37,919 nt of DNA from NCBI GenBank assembly GCA_032111745.1, contig JAULUH010000050.1, forward strand, positions 1 to 37,919, in the 5' to 3' direction. Origin of the DNA: JAULUH01 sp032111745 (GTDB taxonomy: Bacteria > Chloroflexota > Anaerolineae > JAAEKA01). How positions within the stretch are numbered: the stretch's first letter is position 1; each line of letters opens with the position of its first letter. The position numbers and the translations under genes were made by a program. Shown here piece by piece: positions 7,921 to 16,599 of this stretch. A model generated the notes under the pieces. That model saw only the letters and a list, made by a program, of their open reading frames with translations. It did not search any database and was not told the origin of the DNA.

Positions 7921-8718
7921 CTACAGGCTAGGGCCTAGCTCTACACCGGGTCGCAGAAGGGAGGGGGAGGTCGAGTCCGGCATCTCGAAGCCTCGCATGC
8001 CACCGCGGCCGTGGAAGCCGTCCATATCGCCAAAGCCGCGCATGCCACCCATGCCGCCAAGCCTGTGATGGCCAAAGCCGCCCATTACATCCTGGCTGCT
8101 GAGGATGGCGTCGGCCTGGACCTGGGTCAGCACGCCGGCCTGGACGGCCTGCTGCAGGGCGTCCTCATAGAGAGCCTGCAGGCGGTCCGGGAAACCCTGC
8201 TGGTCCAGGTAGGTCCGGAAGGCCTGCCGGGCCTTCATGAGGTCGGCCTGCTCTTGGGTGATCCGTCCATCGGTCACGGCCTGCTCCAGGGCTGCGTCCT
8301 GGGCGTCCAGGCGAGCGCTCTGCAGCTGGTCGACGGTGATGCCCAGGGCATTGGCCAGCAGAGCCTCATGGTCGATATCCTCGGTGCCCAGGAAGCCCTT
8401 GGGCATGCGCATCATACGCCCGAAGGCTCCACTGCGCTCCAACAGCGCATCGGCCTGGGCCTGGGTGATCAAGCCCTGGTCCAGGGCCTGCTGGATGCCC
8501 GCCTGATAGGCGGATTGCTCGGCCGCCTGCAGCTGCTCCAGGGTGATGCCCAGGGCGTCGGCCAGGGCCTGCTCGCCGGTACCACCGCCGGCCCAGCCCC
8601 CGTTCTGTACGGGGGCCTGCTGGCCGGTGGCTGCTGCCACGGGCAAAGCGATCACGGTCATGGCCACCACGGCCAGGCCTATGCCGGCAACTGCCATCCA
8701 CTTCTTTGCGTTCCTCAT
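7921..8718 (-). CDS. Secreted protein with helical repeats and Gly/Met/His-rich tail, function unknown
   Basis: A signal peptide is visible: 'MRNAKKW', a hydrophobic core, then LPVAAA. The mature part has two similar units of about 45 residues, each with 'LG.T..QLQ.A' followed by 'I/ITQ.QADAL'-type sequence, and a shorter third unit (DALQQAVQAG..TQVQADAIL). The last 50 residues are rich in Gly, Met, Phe and His (GGMGGMRGFG). Similar exported helical-repeat proteins occur widely in Gram-positive bacteria and Chloroflexota without a proven function. The His/Met tail might bind metal, a speculation. A GGAGG Shine-Dalgarno lies about ten bases before the ATG. The gene stands alone beside the two-component operon. 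Confidence 0.65.
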   Translation of the reverse strand: MRNAKKWMAVAGIGLAVVAMTVIALPVAAATGQQAPVQNGGWAGGGTGEQALADALGITLEQLQAAEQSAYQAGIQQALDQGLITQAQADALLERSGAFGRMMRMPKGFLGTEDIDHEALLANALGITVDQLQSARLDAQDAALEQAVTDGRITQEQADLMKARQAFRTYLDQQGFPDRLQALYEDALQQAVQAGVLTQVQADAILSSQDVMGGFGHHRLGGMGGMRGFGDMDGFHGRGGMRGFEMPDSTSPSLLRPGVELGPSL

Positions 8719-8743
8719 AGAGGTTACCTCCTCAAGGTTTGGT

Positions 8744-8769
8744 CCAGGTGCTGCCTTGCGACCACCTGG
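8744..8769 (-). promoter_or_regulatory. 7-bp inverted repeat upstream of the secreted-protein gene
   Basis: CCAGGTG (8744-8750) and CACCTGG (8763-8769) are perfect inverted repeats 26-51 bp upstream of the ATG at 8718. The position suits an operator or a 5' leader hairpin. No consensus promoter hexamers are clear nearby. Confidence 0.3.
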
Positions 8770-8879
8770 CGATCATGACGATCTACCATGAGGATACCAG
8801 GGAATTGTTCAGAGAATATGAAGATGGTATTGGAAGGATGTTCAGGTCTCGCTCAGCAAGAGGAGGGCCTGCGCTTGCG

Positions 8880-9392
8880 CTATGCCGCAATGGGGCCAGG
8901 CGATTCCCCTGTGTTATGTACGGCGGGTGGGCGGTACACCACCCGGAAGCGCTCACAAACCAGTGGCATGGCCTCGTCGAATTGGAGGCCTATGGCGGGC
9001 AGAATGCGGGCGAAGAACCTACGGTGGGCCTCACGCCAGTAGTCCAGGGAGCGGTCTCCCTCGCCCTCCGCATAGGCGAAGGCAGCATCCACGGCGTCGT
9101 AAGCCCTGATGGCAACCTCGACGGTCTCGACGACACACAACGGCTGGCCGTCTCCATCCAGGATAATGCTCAGGTCACCAACCTGGGGCAATGGGCTGCC
9201 CTCAGCCTCGACCTCCCACAGCGCTGAGCAGGTAGCGGTCTTGATCCCGGCCGTGACCAGCCTGCCCAGCTCATCAGCCATCTGCGGATTATCGCCAAAC
9301 CCCCAGGCCTCAGGGGGAGAGGAACGCTCCTGATCGGGCTGGCTGGTCAGGAAGTCCCGCCAAAACGCTTCGATAGTGGAAGGGTCGCTCAT
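8880..9392 (-). CDS. ASCH-domain protein
   Basis: Small cytoplasmic protein of 170 aa, starting 'MSDPSTIEAFW'. The ASCH pattern is visible: an N-terminal helix pair, 'LVTAGIKTATCSALW' (the strand-turn where ASCH proteins keep a conserved Lys), 'GDLSIILDGDGQPLCVVETVEV', and 'EGEGDRSLDYWREAHRRFF'. ASCH proteins are PUA-fold members; some bind RNA and a few hydrolyse modified cytidine. The ATG at 9390-9392 overlaps the msrQ stop (ATGA), so it is translationally coupled to msrQ. The longer open frame upstream lies inside msrQ and is not used. Why an ASCH gene sits in a methionine-sulfoxide-reductase operon is unclear. Confidence 0.8.
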   Translation of the reverse strand: MSDPSTIEAFWRDFLTSQPDQERSSPPEAWGFGDNPQMADELGRLVTAGIKTATCSALWEVEAEGSPLPQVGDLSIILDGDGQPLCVVETVEVAIRAYDAVDAAFAYAEGEGDRSLDYWREAHRRFFARILPAIGLQFDEAMPLVCERFRVVYRPPAVHNTGESPGPIAA

Positions 9393-10048
9393 GTGGCAGC
9401 GGCTGACTCGCCTCGGCGCTGCTGCCAGCGCATGCGCCAGCCCACAATGGCCTTGCGCACCGGGGGCAGGCGCAATACCAGCAACAGGGCCAGGACCGTG
9501 CCCCACACCAGTGGCTCGCGGATGTCGGACTTCTGTACCCACACGTAGTGCACGATGACCAATATGCCGGCAGCGTAGACAAGGCGGTGGATACGCTTCC
9601 AGGTCTTGCGCAGGCGGCGCTGCCAGCCCTTGGTGGAGGTGATGGCCAGGGGCAATAGGATCAGCAGGGCGGCGGCGCCCACCAGGATGTAGCGCTTTTC
9701 CGCCAGCTCGAGAAGCACCAGGGAGAGGTCAAAGCCGTAGTCGAGGCCGAAGAAGATGAAGAAGTGGATGGCGGCATAGAGGAACGCATAGAGCCCCAGC
9801 GCCCGGCGCACCCGCAGAGCCTGGCTGAACCCGAACACGGTGTACGCCGGCGTGCAGGCCAGCGACAGCACCAGCAGTACCATAGCAGTCTTGCCGGTGC
9901 GGAACGTGGCTTCCTGGATCGGGTTAAAGGTCAGGTTACCGGTGAGGGCGGCGACGACCAGCACCACCAGCGGCGCCAGTGCCGCAGCATGCACGAATAG
10001 TTGGAACCTGGTGAGCTGGGGCAGTCCCAGCGCGCGACGGGTGGCCAT
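9389..10048 (-). CDS. msrQ: MsrQ-like heme-binding membrane subunit of protein-methionine-sulfoxide reductase
   Basis: Integral membrane cytochrome b-type protein (YedZ family) that passes electrons to MsrP. It is 219 aa with about six hydrophobic helices. Histidines in membrane positions are seen in 'LYAAIHFFIFFG', 'IHRLVYAAG' and 'VIVHYVW', and the family pattern 'RRRLGLYAFLYAAIHF' is nearly intact (here RRALGLYAFL). The start is the ATG at 10048, giving MATRRALGL; an open frame continues upstream but overlaps msrP. It begins 5 bp after the msrP stop, and its own stop overlaps the ASCH start. Confidence 0.88.
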   Translation of the reverse strand: MATRRALGLPQLTRFQLFVHAAALAPLVVLVVAALTGNLTFNPIQEATFRTGKTAMVLLVLSLACTPAYTVFGFSQALRVRRALGLYAFLYAAIHFFIFFGLDYGFDLSLVLLELAEKRYILVGAAALLILLPLAITSTKGWQRRLRKTWKRIHRLVYAAGILVIVHYVWVQKSDIREPLVWGTVLALLLVLRLPPVRKAIVGWRMRWQQRRGESAAAT

Positions 10049-10053
10049 GGGGG

Positions 10054-11025
<972 letters not shown>

Positions 11026-11067
11026 AGGGCCTCGCATCAAGTTCTATTCGACGATGGGACACCGGTT

Positions 11068-11160
11068 TTCGAGCGATCGCTCGAAGTCCTCTTAACTATC
11101 GCGCACAACCGTAAAGGATTCGTTGCCAGAGTATTACAGGTTGCTTACCTGTGTCTGTAA
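11068..11160 (-). promoter_or_regulatory. Palindromes upstream of msrP (candidate operators)
   Basis: An 18-bp perfect palindrome, TTCGAGCGATCGCTCGAA, occupies 11068-11085, 43 bp before the msrP start. A second inverted repeat, ACAGGT-N5-ACCTGT, is at 11136-11152, with an alternative TTACAG/CTGTAA pair around it at 11134-11160. These could bind repressors responding to oxidants or hypochlorite, an inference. No confident -35/-10 pair was found. Confidence 0.45.
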
Positions 11161-11186
11161 CGACCATTCATCTGTGAGTATTCCAG

Positions 11187-11226
11187 ACCAGGAAGGAGGG
11201 ATGTGGTGACATCCCTCCTTCCTGGT
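11187..11226 (-). terminator. Strong 18-bp hairpin after the rhamnose operon
   Basis: Two arms of 18 bases (11187-11204 and 11209-11226; GGAAGGAGGGATGT against ACATCCCTCCTTCC) pair perfectly around GGTG. It begins 24 bp after the rhamnulokinase stop on the minus strand. No T-run follows, so it may act with Rho or protect the mRNA end. Confidence 0.6.
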
Positions 11227-11249
11227 ACAGAGCCAACGAGCGTGGGGCG

Positions 11250-12725
11250 CTAGGGCTGGAGCCGCTGCTCGAAGCGCTGGTAGGCCGCATCCCAGGCGGC
11301 CCGGGGGCCGGGTTCGTAGACCTCCACCTCAAACGACCGGCGCACGACTTCACGAGCCTCGTGTAGCGATCCCAGGTCACCCAGGGCCACGGCCTGCAGC
11401 ACGGCGTTGCCGATGGCTGTAGCCTCCACCGGCCCGGCGATCACCGGCAGGCCGATGGCATCGGCCGTGAACTGGCACAGCAGGCGATTGCGAGAGCCTC
11501 CGCCTACGATGTAGAGCTCATCGAAGGTGCGGCCTTGCAGCCTGCCCAGCCGGTCCAGGGTCCAGCGGTAGCGCAGGGCCAGGCTTTCGAGGAGACTGCG
11601 CACCATCTCGCCGCGATCGGCGGGCACTGGCTCGTCGTGCTGGCGGCAGTAAGCAGCGATAGCCTCCGGCATATGCGGCGGGGCGAGGAAGGCGGGGTCA
11701 TCGGGGTCAAGCACCGCCACGAAGGGGTGGGCTTCGGCCGCCATGGCGGCCAGTATGTCGTAGGGAAGCTCGGTGCCCTCCCTGCCCCAGGCGCGGCGGC
11801 ACTCCTGCACCAGCCAGAGGCCCATGATGTTCTTCCACGGCAGGTACATGCCGCCTGGCCCGCCGTAACTGCTGAAGTTGTACTCCAGCGCCTCCGGCGT
11901 GACGATGGGCTCAGGCGAGATGCCGCCTAGCAGCGACCAGGTGCCTGAGCTGAGCCAGGCGAACTGCGCCGAGTCTGCGGGCACGGCGACGATGGCGGAG
12001 GCGGTATCGTGGGCGGCAGGTGCCACTACGGGCAGGTCTCCCAGGCCCGTCTCGCCAGCCACGCCGGGCAACAGCGGGCCGAGGACGGTGCCTGGCTGGA
12101 CTACCTCGGGACAGATGTGAGTGGGAATACCGAGCTGGCGCAGCAGGTCAAGAGACCAGCCGCCGGTGCCGGCCCGATAGAACTGGGTAGAGGTGGCATC
12201 GGTGAACTCGCAGACGCGGCGGCCGGTGAGCCAGGCGTGGAAGAGGTCTGGAATCATCAGGAAGGTCTCGGCCGTCTCCAGGGCGGGATCCTGGTGCTCC
12301 ACCATGGCCAGTAACTGGTAGAGGGTATTGATGCTCAGGAACTGGATGCCACCGCTCTGCTGGTAGATCTCCCAGCGCGGGACCCGCGCCAGGGCACGCT
12401 CCATCATGCCCGTGGTGCGCGGATCACGGTAACAGCGAGGGTTTCCGGATAACTCACCTGCTCGATTGAGCAAGGCGTAGTCGATGCCCCACGAGTCGAC
12501 GGCAAGGGAGCGCAGGCTACGGCCCTTCTCCACCCGCACCTGGCGCAGGCCGTCTTTGATCTGCCGCCACAGATACAGTACATCCCAGTACAGGCTATCG
12601 CCGACCTGCACCGGGCCGTTGGGGAACCGGGAGGCCTCGGCCAGGGACAGGCGGCCCCGGTCCAGAGTGGCAACCATGATGCGGCCACTCTCCGCGCCCA
12701 GGTCAACGGCGATATACTGAGCCAT
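11250..12725 (-). CDS. rhaB: Rhamnulokinase (FGGY family)
   Basis: Cytoplasmic kinase that converts L-rhamnulose and ATP to L-rhamnulose-1-phosphate. It is 491 aa, normal for the family. The first lobe begins 'YIAVDLGAESGRIMVA', with the phosphate-binding DLGAESGR motif typical of RhaB. 'VDSWGIDYALL' is the sugar-site motif and includes the catalytic Asp. The second lobe has 'IVGGGSRNRLLCQFTADA' (FGGY signature region) and 'GPVEATAIGNAVLQAVALG'. It is the last gene of the operon, 12 bp after the mutarotase gene. The product needs an aldolase (RhaD or RhaE), which is not in this window. Confidence 0.92.
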   Translation of the reverse strand: MAQYIAVDLGAESGRIMVATLDRGRLSLAEASRFPNGPVQVGDSLYWDVLYLWRQIKDGLRQVRVEKGRSLRSLAVDSWGIDYALLNRAGELSGNPRCYRDPRTTGMMERALARVPRWEIYQQSGGIQFLSINTLYQLLAMVEHQDPALETAETFLMIPDLFHAWLTGRRVCEFTDATSTQFYRAGTGGWSLDLLRQLGIPTHICPEVVQPGTVLGPLLPGVAGETGLGDLPVVAPAAHDTASAIVAVPADSAQFAWLSSGTWSLLGGISPEPIVTPEALEYNFSSYGGPGGMYLPWKNIMGLWLVQECRRAWGREGTELPYDILAAMAAEAHPFVAVLDPDDPAFLAPPHMPEAIAAYCRQHDEPVPADRGEMVRSLLESLALRYRWTLDRLGRLQGRTFDELYIVGGGSRNRLLCQFTADAIGLPVIAGPVEATAIGNAVLQAVALGDLGSLHEAREVVRRSFEVEVYEPGPRAAWDAAYQRFEQRLQP

Positions 12726-12737
12726 GGGTACCTCCCT

Positions 12738-13058
12738 CTACGGGCAGTAGAAGATCTGCTCCAGCTCCATGAACTGGATGCCCGTTCCGGCCTCGGCCTC
12801 CGGCATCACCCACACCGTCACCTCCTCGTCCCATCTCTGCTTGACGCCGGTCTGGGTCAGGGTGTCGAGGGCCGAGGCAACGTCTCCGCCGACCTCCATG
12901 TAGGCGAAGACACGGGTGCCGAAGGCGAAGATGCTGTAGTTGTGGATGCCGGCGTCCTGGATGGCCTGCAGCAGCTCTGGCCAGGGATCGAGATGGATGG
13001 CCTTGTAGGCCTCCCAGTGCTCCGGGGCTACCCGCCAGGTCATGCCCACGCGTTTCAT
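12738..13058 (-). CDS. rhaM: L-rhamnose mutarotase
   Basis: Small cytoplasmic epimerase of 106 aa that interconverts alpha and beta anomers of L-rhamnose. It matches the RhaM/RhaU family: 'KRVGMTWRV.PEH...YK.IH..PWPELL', then 'NYSIF' and 'FAYMEV', ending 'MELEQIFY'. His22, in 'KAIHLDPWP', is the expected catalytic residue. It is called rhaU in rhizobial rhamnose operons, which have the same gene content. Upstream AAAGGAGCG is a good Shine-Dalgarno. Confidence 0.92.
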   Translation of the reverse strand: MKRVGMTWRVAPEHWEAYKAIHLDPWPELLQAIQDAGIHNYSIFAFGTRVFAYMEVGGDVASALDTLTQTGVKQRWDEEVTVWVMPEAEAGTGIQFMELEQIFYCP

Positions 13059-13101
13059 AGGCGACGCTCCTTTCAGATCAGGATCCTCAAAGTCTGGCGT
13101 T

Positions 13102-14340
13102 TCACCCGCCGAGCGTGCCTGCGCCCGGGCCGGTGCGCTCGGCGGCGATCTTCTGCAGGTAGCCGCTCTGGCGCAGGGCCACGATGGGATCCGGCTGGCG
13201 ACCCATGCGCACGCGCAGGTATTTCAGCAGAGGCTGCACGTCAGTCTCGAAGGCCTCCAGGAGCACGCGGTTGGCCAGGATCACATCGCCGGCCTCTTGC
13301 GCCGTGGCCAGCCGCCGGCGATCCACCAGCAGGGCCTTGGCGTAGGCAGTCTGAGTGTTCATCACCGATTGGATGATGCCCTCGATGCTGCCCTCGATGT
13401 TGTGGGATTGGTCCAGCATGTACGTTACCTGGCGGGCCACCGCGGCCGTGGCCGGGTCCTGCGCGGCATCCACCAGCTGGTCGAAGATCAGGAACAGCTG
13501 CAAGGGGTTGGCGCTGCCTGCCATCAGGTCGTCGTCCGCGTACTTGCGATCGTTCAGGTGGAAGCCGCCCAGCTTGCCCTCGTCCAACAGGATGGCGATG
13601 ATGTGCTCGATGTTGACGTTGGACGCGTGGTGTCCCAGGTCGACCAGCACCTTGGCCTGGGGGCCCAGCCGTGTGCACATGAGGGTCGACATGCCCCAGT
13701 CCATGAGATCGGTGGTGTAGAAGGCCGGCTCGAAGAACTTGTATTCCACGAACAAGGTCATGTCCGGGTCCATGGCATCATAGAGGGCCTTCAGACCCTC
13801 CCACATGCGCTGTTTGCGCAAGCGCAGGTGGTCCTGGCCGGGGTAGTTGGTGCCATCGGCCAGCCAGATGCCGATGGCCCGGGAGCCCATCTCGCGCGTG
13901 ATACGCACGCAGTCCACGAAATGCTCGATCGTGCTGCGGCGCACGTCTGCAAAGGGGCTGCAGATGCTGCCCAGGCGGAACTGCTGGCCCATGAAGGTAT
14001 TGGGGTGCACCGTGCCGATGCGCAGGCCTCGCTCTGCGGCGTAGGCCCGTACGGGCTCGTAGTGACCGTCGTCGGTCACATCCCACAACACATGGCTGGC
14101 CATGACCGGGCACACGCCCACGACCCGCTGGATCTGCGCGCAGTCGTCGATCTTATCCCAGATGTTGCGGGCAGCGCCGGGCTGGCGAAACACCCCATAG
14201 CGGGTGCCTGAGTTGCCTACCGCCCACGAGGGCAGCTCGATGACCTGGCTTTCCAGCGCGGCTATCACCGCGGGAAGGTCCACGCCCCGGTCGGCCAGGC
14301 TGCTGGTCAGCATCTCGTATTGACGTTCCCAAGCGGTCAT
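13102..14340 (-). CDS. rhaI: L-rhamnose isomerase (RhaI type)
   Basis: Cytoplasmic metal-dependent TIM-barrel isomerase converting L-rhamnose to L-rhamnulose; 412 aa. It belongs to the Pseudomonas/Rhizobium RhaI type rather than the E. coli RhaA type. Metal-binding candidates are visible as 'VEYKFFEPAF' (Glu), 'VLVDLGHHASNVN' (Asp and His) and 'HLNDRKYADDDL' (His, Asp). The N-terminal 'ELPSWAVGNSGTRYGVF' and 'IGTVHPN' also fit the family. It lies between the hydrolase and mutarotase genes in the operon. A frame is kept open on the opposite strand over most of its length, but that is a GC-rich shadow. Confidence 0.9.
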   Translation of the reverse strand: MTAWERQYEMLTSSLADRGVDLPAVIAALESQVIELPSWAVGNSGTRYGVFRQPGAARNIWDKIDDCAQIQRVVGVCPVMASHVLWDVTDDGHYEPVRAYAAERGLRIGTVHPNTFMGQQFRLGSICSPFADVRRSTIEHFVDCVRITREMGSRAIGIWLADGTNYPGQDHLRLRKQRMWEGLKALYDAMDPDMTLFVEYKFFEPAFYTTDLMDWGMSTLMCTRLGPQAKVLVDLGHHASNVNIEHIIAILLDEGKLGGFHLNDRKYADDDLMAGSANPLQLFLIFDQLVDAAQDPATAAVARQVTYMLDQSHNIEGSIEGIIQSVMNTQTAYAKALLVDRRRLATAQEAGDVILANRVLLEAFETDVQPLLKYLRVRMGRQPDPIVALRQSGYLQKIAAERTGPGAGTLGG

Positions 14341-14357
14341 GATAGTTGGCCTCCCTG

Positions 14358-15182
14358 CTATGACACCGAGCGCAAGAACGCCAGCATGCGCCGGTTGAAT
14401 TCGTCGGGAATCTCGATATGGGGGCTGTGGCCGACGTTAGGGGGTGCCCAGAGCTCCGCCCTGGGCAAGAGCTGATGCATCCGCAGGCTCTCCGCGTAGG
14501 CCATGCCCTCGTTGGAGGTGACGATGAGGACCGGGGCCGTGATCTCGGCCAGCCGGTCGAGGATGTCGAACTGCTGGATGGCGCGGCAGCAGCCGATGAA
14601 AGCTGCATCGGGCATGAGGTTGGCCAGCACCAGGCTGGTTTCGTAGGCCGGGAACGCCGGCCGGGTGGCCCAGAACGCGGGGGAGAAGAGGGCTGCGGCG
14701 TAGTCCTGGTTAAAGGTCTCCATGACCCTGGCGTAGCCCCTGGCCTCGGTATCGGCGATCCAATGCTGCAGCGCATCCTGGATCACCTGGGGGGTGTGGG
14801 GATAGGAGTCGACCAATACCAAGCTCTGCACCAGGTCCGGATGGGCCAGTGCGAACTGCAGCGAAACCATGCCGCCCATGGACGCACCACATAGATGAAC
14901 CCGGTGGAGGTTCAGGTGGTGCAGCAGCTGGTGGAGGTCGCCGGCCATGATCTCTATGCTGTAGGGCTGCGACGGCTTGAAGGATTTGCCGTGGCCACGT
15001 TGATCCAGGGCGACGACCCGGCAGTGCTGGGCCAGGGGTGCCATCTGGTACCAGCGCCACCACCCCAGGTGACCGTGGAGGCCATGCAGGAACACCACCG
15101 TCTCCGGCTCGCCTTCCCACGGCCGCGTGAAATCGGCTATCTCATAGTGGAGCTCGATGTCGTTGACTTTGGCAAACGGCAT
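14358..15182 (-). CDS. Alpha/beta hydrolase inside the rhamnose operon
   Basis: Cytoplasmic alpha/beta-hydrolase of 274 aa, with no signal peptide. Key motifs are 'FLHGLHGH' (oxyanion region), 'DQRGHGKS', the nucleophile elbow CGASMGG and the C-terminal His in 'NVGHSPHIEIP'. The likely acid is in the strand 'VLIVTSNEGMA', where the usual Asp is replaced by Asn or Glu, so the triad should be checked. I use ATG 15182, with GAGG five bases upstream. The gene sits 17 bp before rhaI and follows the binding-protein gene, so it is part of the operon. It may remove acyl groups from rhamnose derivatives or open a lactone, but this is a guess from context. Confidence 0.75.
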   Translation of the reverse strand: MPFAKVNDIELHYEIADFTRPWEGEPETVVFLHGLHGHLGWWRWYQMAPLAQHCRVVALDQRGHGKSFKPSQPYSIEIMAGDLHQLLHHLNLHRVHLCGASMGGMVSLQFALAHPDLVQSLVLVDSYPHTPQVIQDALQHWIADTEARGYARVMETFNQDYAAALFSPAFWATRPAFPAYETSLVLANLMPDAAFIGCCRAIQQFDILDRLAEITAPVLIVTSNEGMAYAESLRMHQLLPRAELWAPPNVGHSPHIEIPDEFNRRMLAFLRSVS

Positions 15183-15236
15183 GGTAACCTCACGGCAGGA
15201 GATGCGTTGTGACTCGAGGCTGGATCGCAGGCCCAC

Positions 15237-15277
15237 CCCGTGGCCTCCCCTTCCCGAGGCCACGGGAAAGGGAGGCC
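15237..15277 (-). promoter_or_regulatory. Two overlapping, mutually exclusive hairpins after the binding-protein gene
   Basis: Hairpin 1 pairs CCCGTGGCCTC (15237-15247) with GAGGCCACGGG (15256-15266), 11 perfect pairs. Hairpin 2 pairs GGCCTCCCCTTCCC (15242-15255) with GGGAAAGGGAGGCC (15264-15277), 13 of 14. They share bases and cannot form together. They lie between the binding-protein stop (15299) and the hydrolase start (15182), where many ABC operons have an mRNA-stabilising or partly terminating structure. Confidence 0.5.
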
Positions 15278-15298
15278 GTTGGAAGGAGATGGGCAGGA

Positions 15299-16393
15299 CT
15301 AGAAGTTGAACTCGTCGACGTTATCCTTGGTGAAGGTCTGGAACGCCCCGACGTTCACCAGGTTGTTCGGACCAAAGGTCATCGTGCCAAGGCCGGGAAC
15401 CTCGAAGGTGTTGCCCTCGCCCAGCTGGATCGTGCCGTCTTTCAGACCCTTGGCCAGATGCACGACGGTGATGCCCATGCTGGCCGGATCCCACAGGTCA
15501 ACGCCCTGGACGACACCCGACTGGAGGAAGGGTGCCATCTGGTTGGGTGTGCCAAGACCATAGACGATCACGCCACCGTCCTGGGCATTGGGACCGCCGG
15601 GATAGACGCCGGCCGACTCAACACACTGGGCCGCGGCCGCTACGGCTACTGTGGTGGGAGCCATGATGGCGTTCATATCAGGGTACTTGGCCAGCAGGGC
15701 TTCGCATTCGGTGAGGCTTTTCTGGGGCACGTCATCACCGTAGACGATCTCCAGCAGCTCCATGTCCTTGTACTTGGTGTCGGTGGCAAGCAGGTCCTTG
15801 ACGCCCATGGGCTCCTCGATGAACTGGCGTTGTGCCGGGGCATCGGTGGTGGCGCTGATGATGGCGAACTTGCCCTTGCCGCCCATCTGGTCATACAGGG
15901 TATCCAGCATCTGCCGGCCCACCTGGTTGAAGTCCACGGCCAGCACGGCAGCATCGCGATGGGACTCGTTGCCGGTGATATCGGCGTTGGTGGCGATCAC
16001 CAGGATGCCCTGGGCGCGCACGTCGTCCAGGATGGAGTTCAGCGCGTCGACGCTGTTGGCCTGGATGGCCAGCACGTCAATGCCCCGCTGCACCTGCTCC
16101 TGGATGAAGGGAATCTGGGCTGTGGCCTCCGCAGTGGCGGGTGCGGTGAAATTCACCTCACAGCCAAGCTCGGCGCAGGTATCCTGGAAGCCCCTGTTGA
16201 TGCGCTCAAAGTAAGGGTTGCCGGTGTTCTGGGGGATATAGGCGATGCGTAGAGGCTGGGCAGCCTCCTCGGCGCCGCCAACGGTGGCCTGCTCGGCCGG
16301 GGCAGGGGCTGGCACCGGCGTCGGCGCGACGCAGGCGGTCAGGGCCATGGCGAGGACCAGGATCAGGCTCAAGACAACGAATCGGGTAGACAT
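15299..16393 (-). CDS. rhaS: Rhamnose ABC transporter substrate-binding lipoprotein
   Basis: Extracytoplasmic sugar-binding protein (Peripla_BP_4 type), 364 aa. The signal sequence ends in lipobox ALTAC, so the protein is lipid-anchored. A short Pro/Ala linker leads to the binding fold: 'RIAYIPQNTGNPYFERI', 'ADITGNESHRDAA', 'AIISATTDAPAQRQFIEE', 'YGLGTPNQMAPFL', ending 'KDNVDEFNF'. These fit the RhaS family. AAGGAGG lies seven bases before the ATG, the strongest ribosome site in the operon, as expected for an abundant binding protein. It follows the permease gene after 206 bp, in which I see no gene. Rhamnose as ligand is inferred from its neighbours. Confidence 0.9.
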   Translation of the reverse strand: MSTRFVVLSLILVLAMALTACVAPTPVPAPAPAEQATVGGAEEAAQPLRIAYIPQNTGNPYFERINRGFQDTCAELGCEVNFTAPATAEATAQIPFIQEQVQRGIDVLAIQANSVDALNSILDDVRAQGILVIATNADITGNESHRDAAVLAVDFNQVGRQMLDTLYDQMGGKGKFAIISATTDAPAQRQFIEEPMGVKDLLATDTKYKDMELLEIVYGDDVPQKSLTECEALLAKYPDMNAIMAPTTVAVAAAAQCVESAGVYPGGPNAQDGGVIVYGLGTPNQMAPFLQSGVVQGVDLWDPASMGITVVHLAKGLKDGTIQLGEGNTFEVPGLGTMTFGPNNLVNVGAFQTFTKDNVDEFNF

Positions 16394-16599
16394 GGGTCAT
16401 CCTCCTTGAAAAACGGAAACATCGGGCGGCGACAGTAGCCGCTCGCAGAGTGTGACCGGGTCCAGGCCGGGTCTGTGGCTCTGTACCCGTTGACAGGGAT
16501 TCGAATGGCGGCTTTCTTGATCACCTCCTCGGGCAGGGGTGCCGAACCAGCGGAACTGGAGGCACAGGGGGGGTGGGCATCCAGTGCCCGTCAGGGCGG

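Noticed and set aside
11187..11226. Calling the long hairpin a classical intrinsic terminator
   Set aside because: No run of T follows on either strand, so I list it as a likely end structure with moderate confidence only.
13042..14211. Open plus-strand frame of about 390 codons opposite rhaI
   Set aside because: The minus-strand frame is a clear rhamnose isomerase. The opposite frame has His/Val/Gly-rich sequence with no motif.
16490..16520. GGATTCGAAT-like sequence recalling a tRNA T-loop
   Set aside because: No acceptor, D or anticodon stem could be fitted around it.
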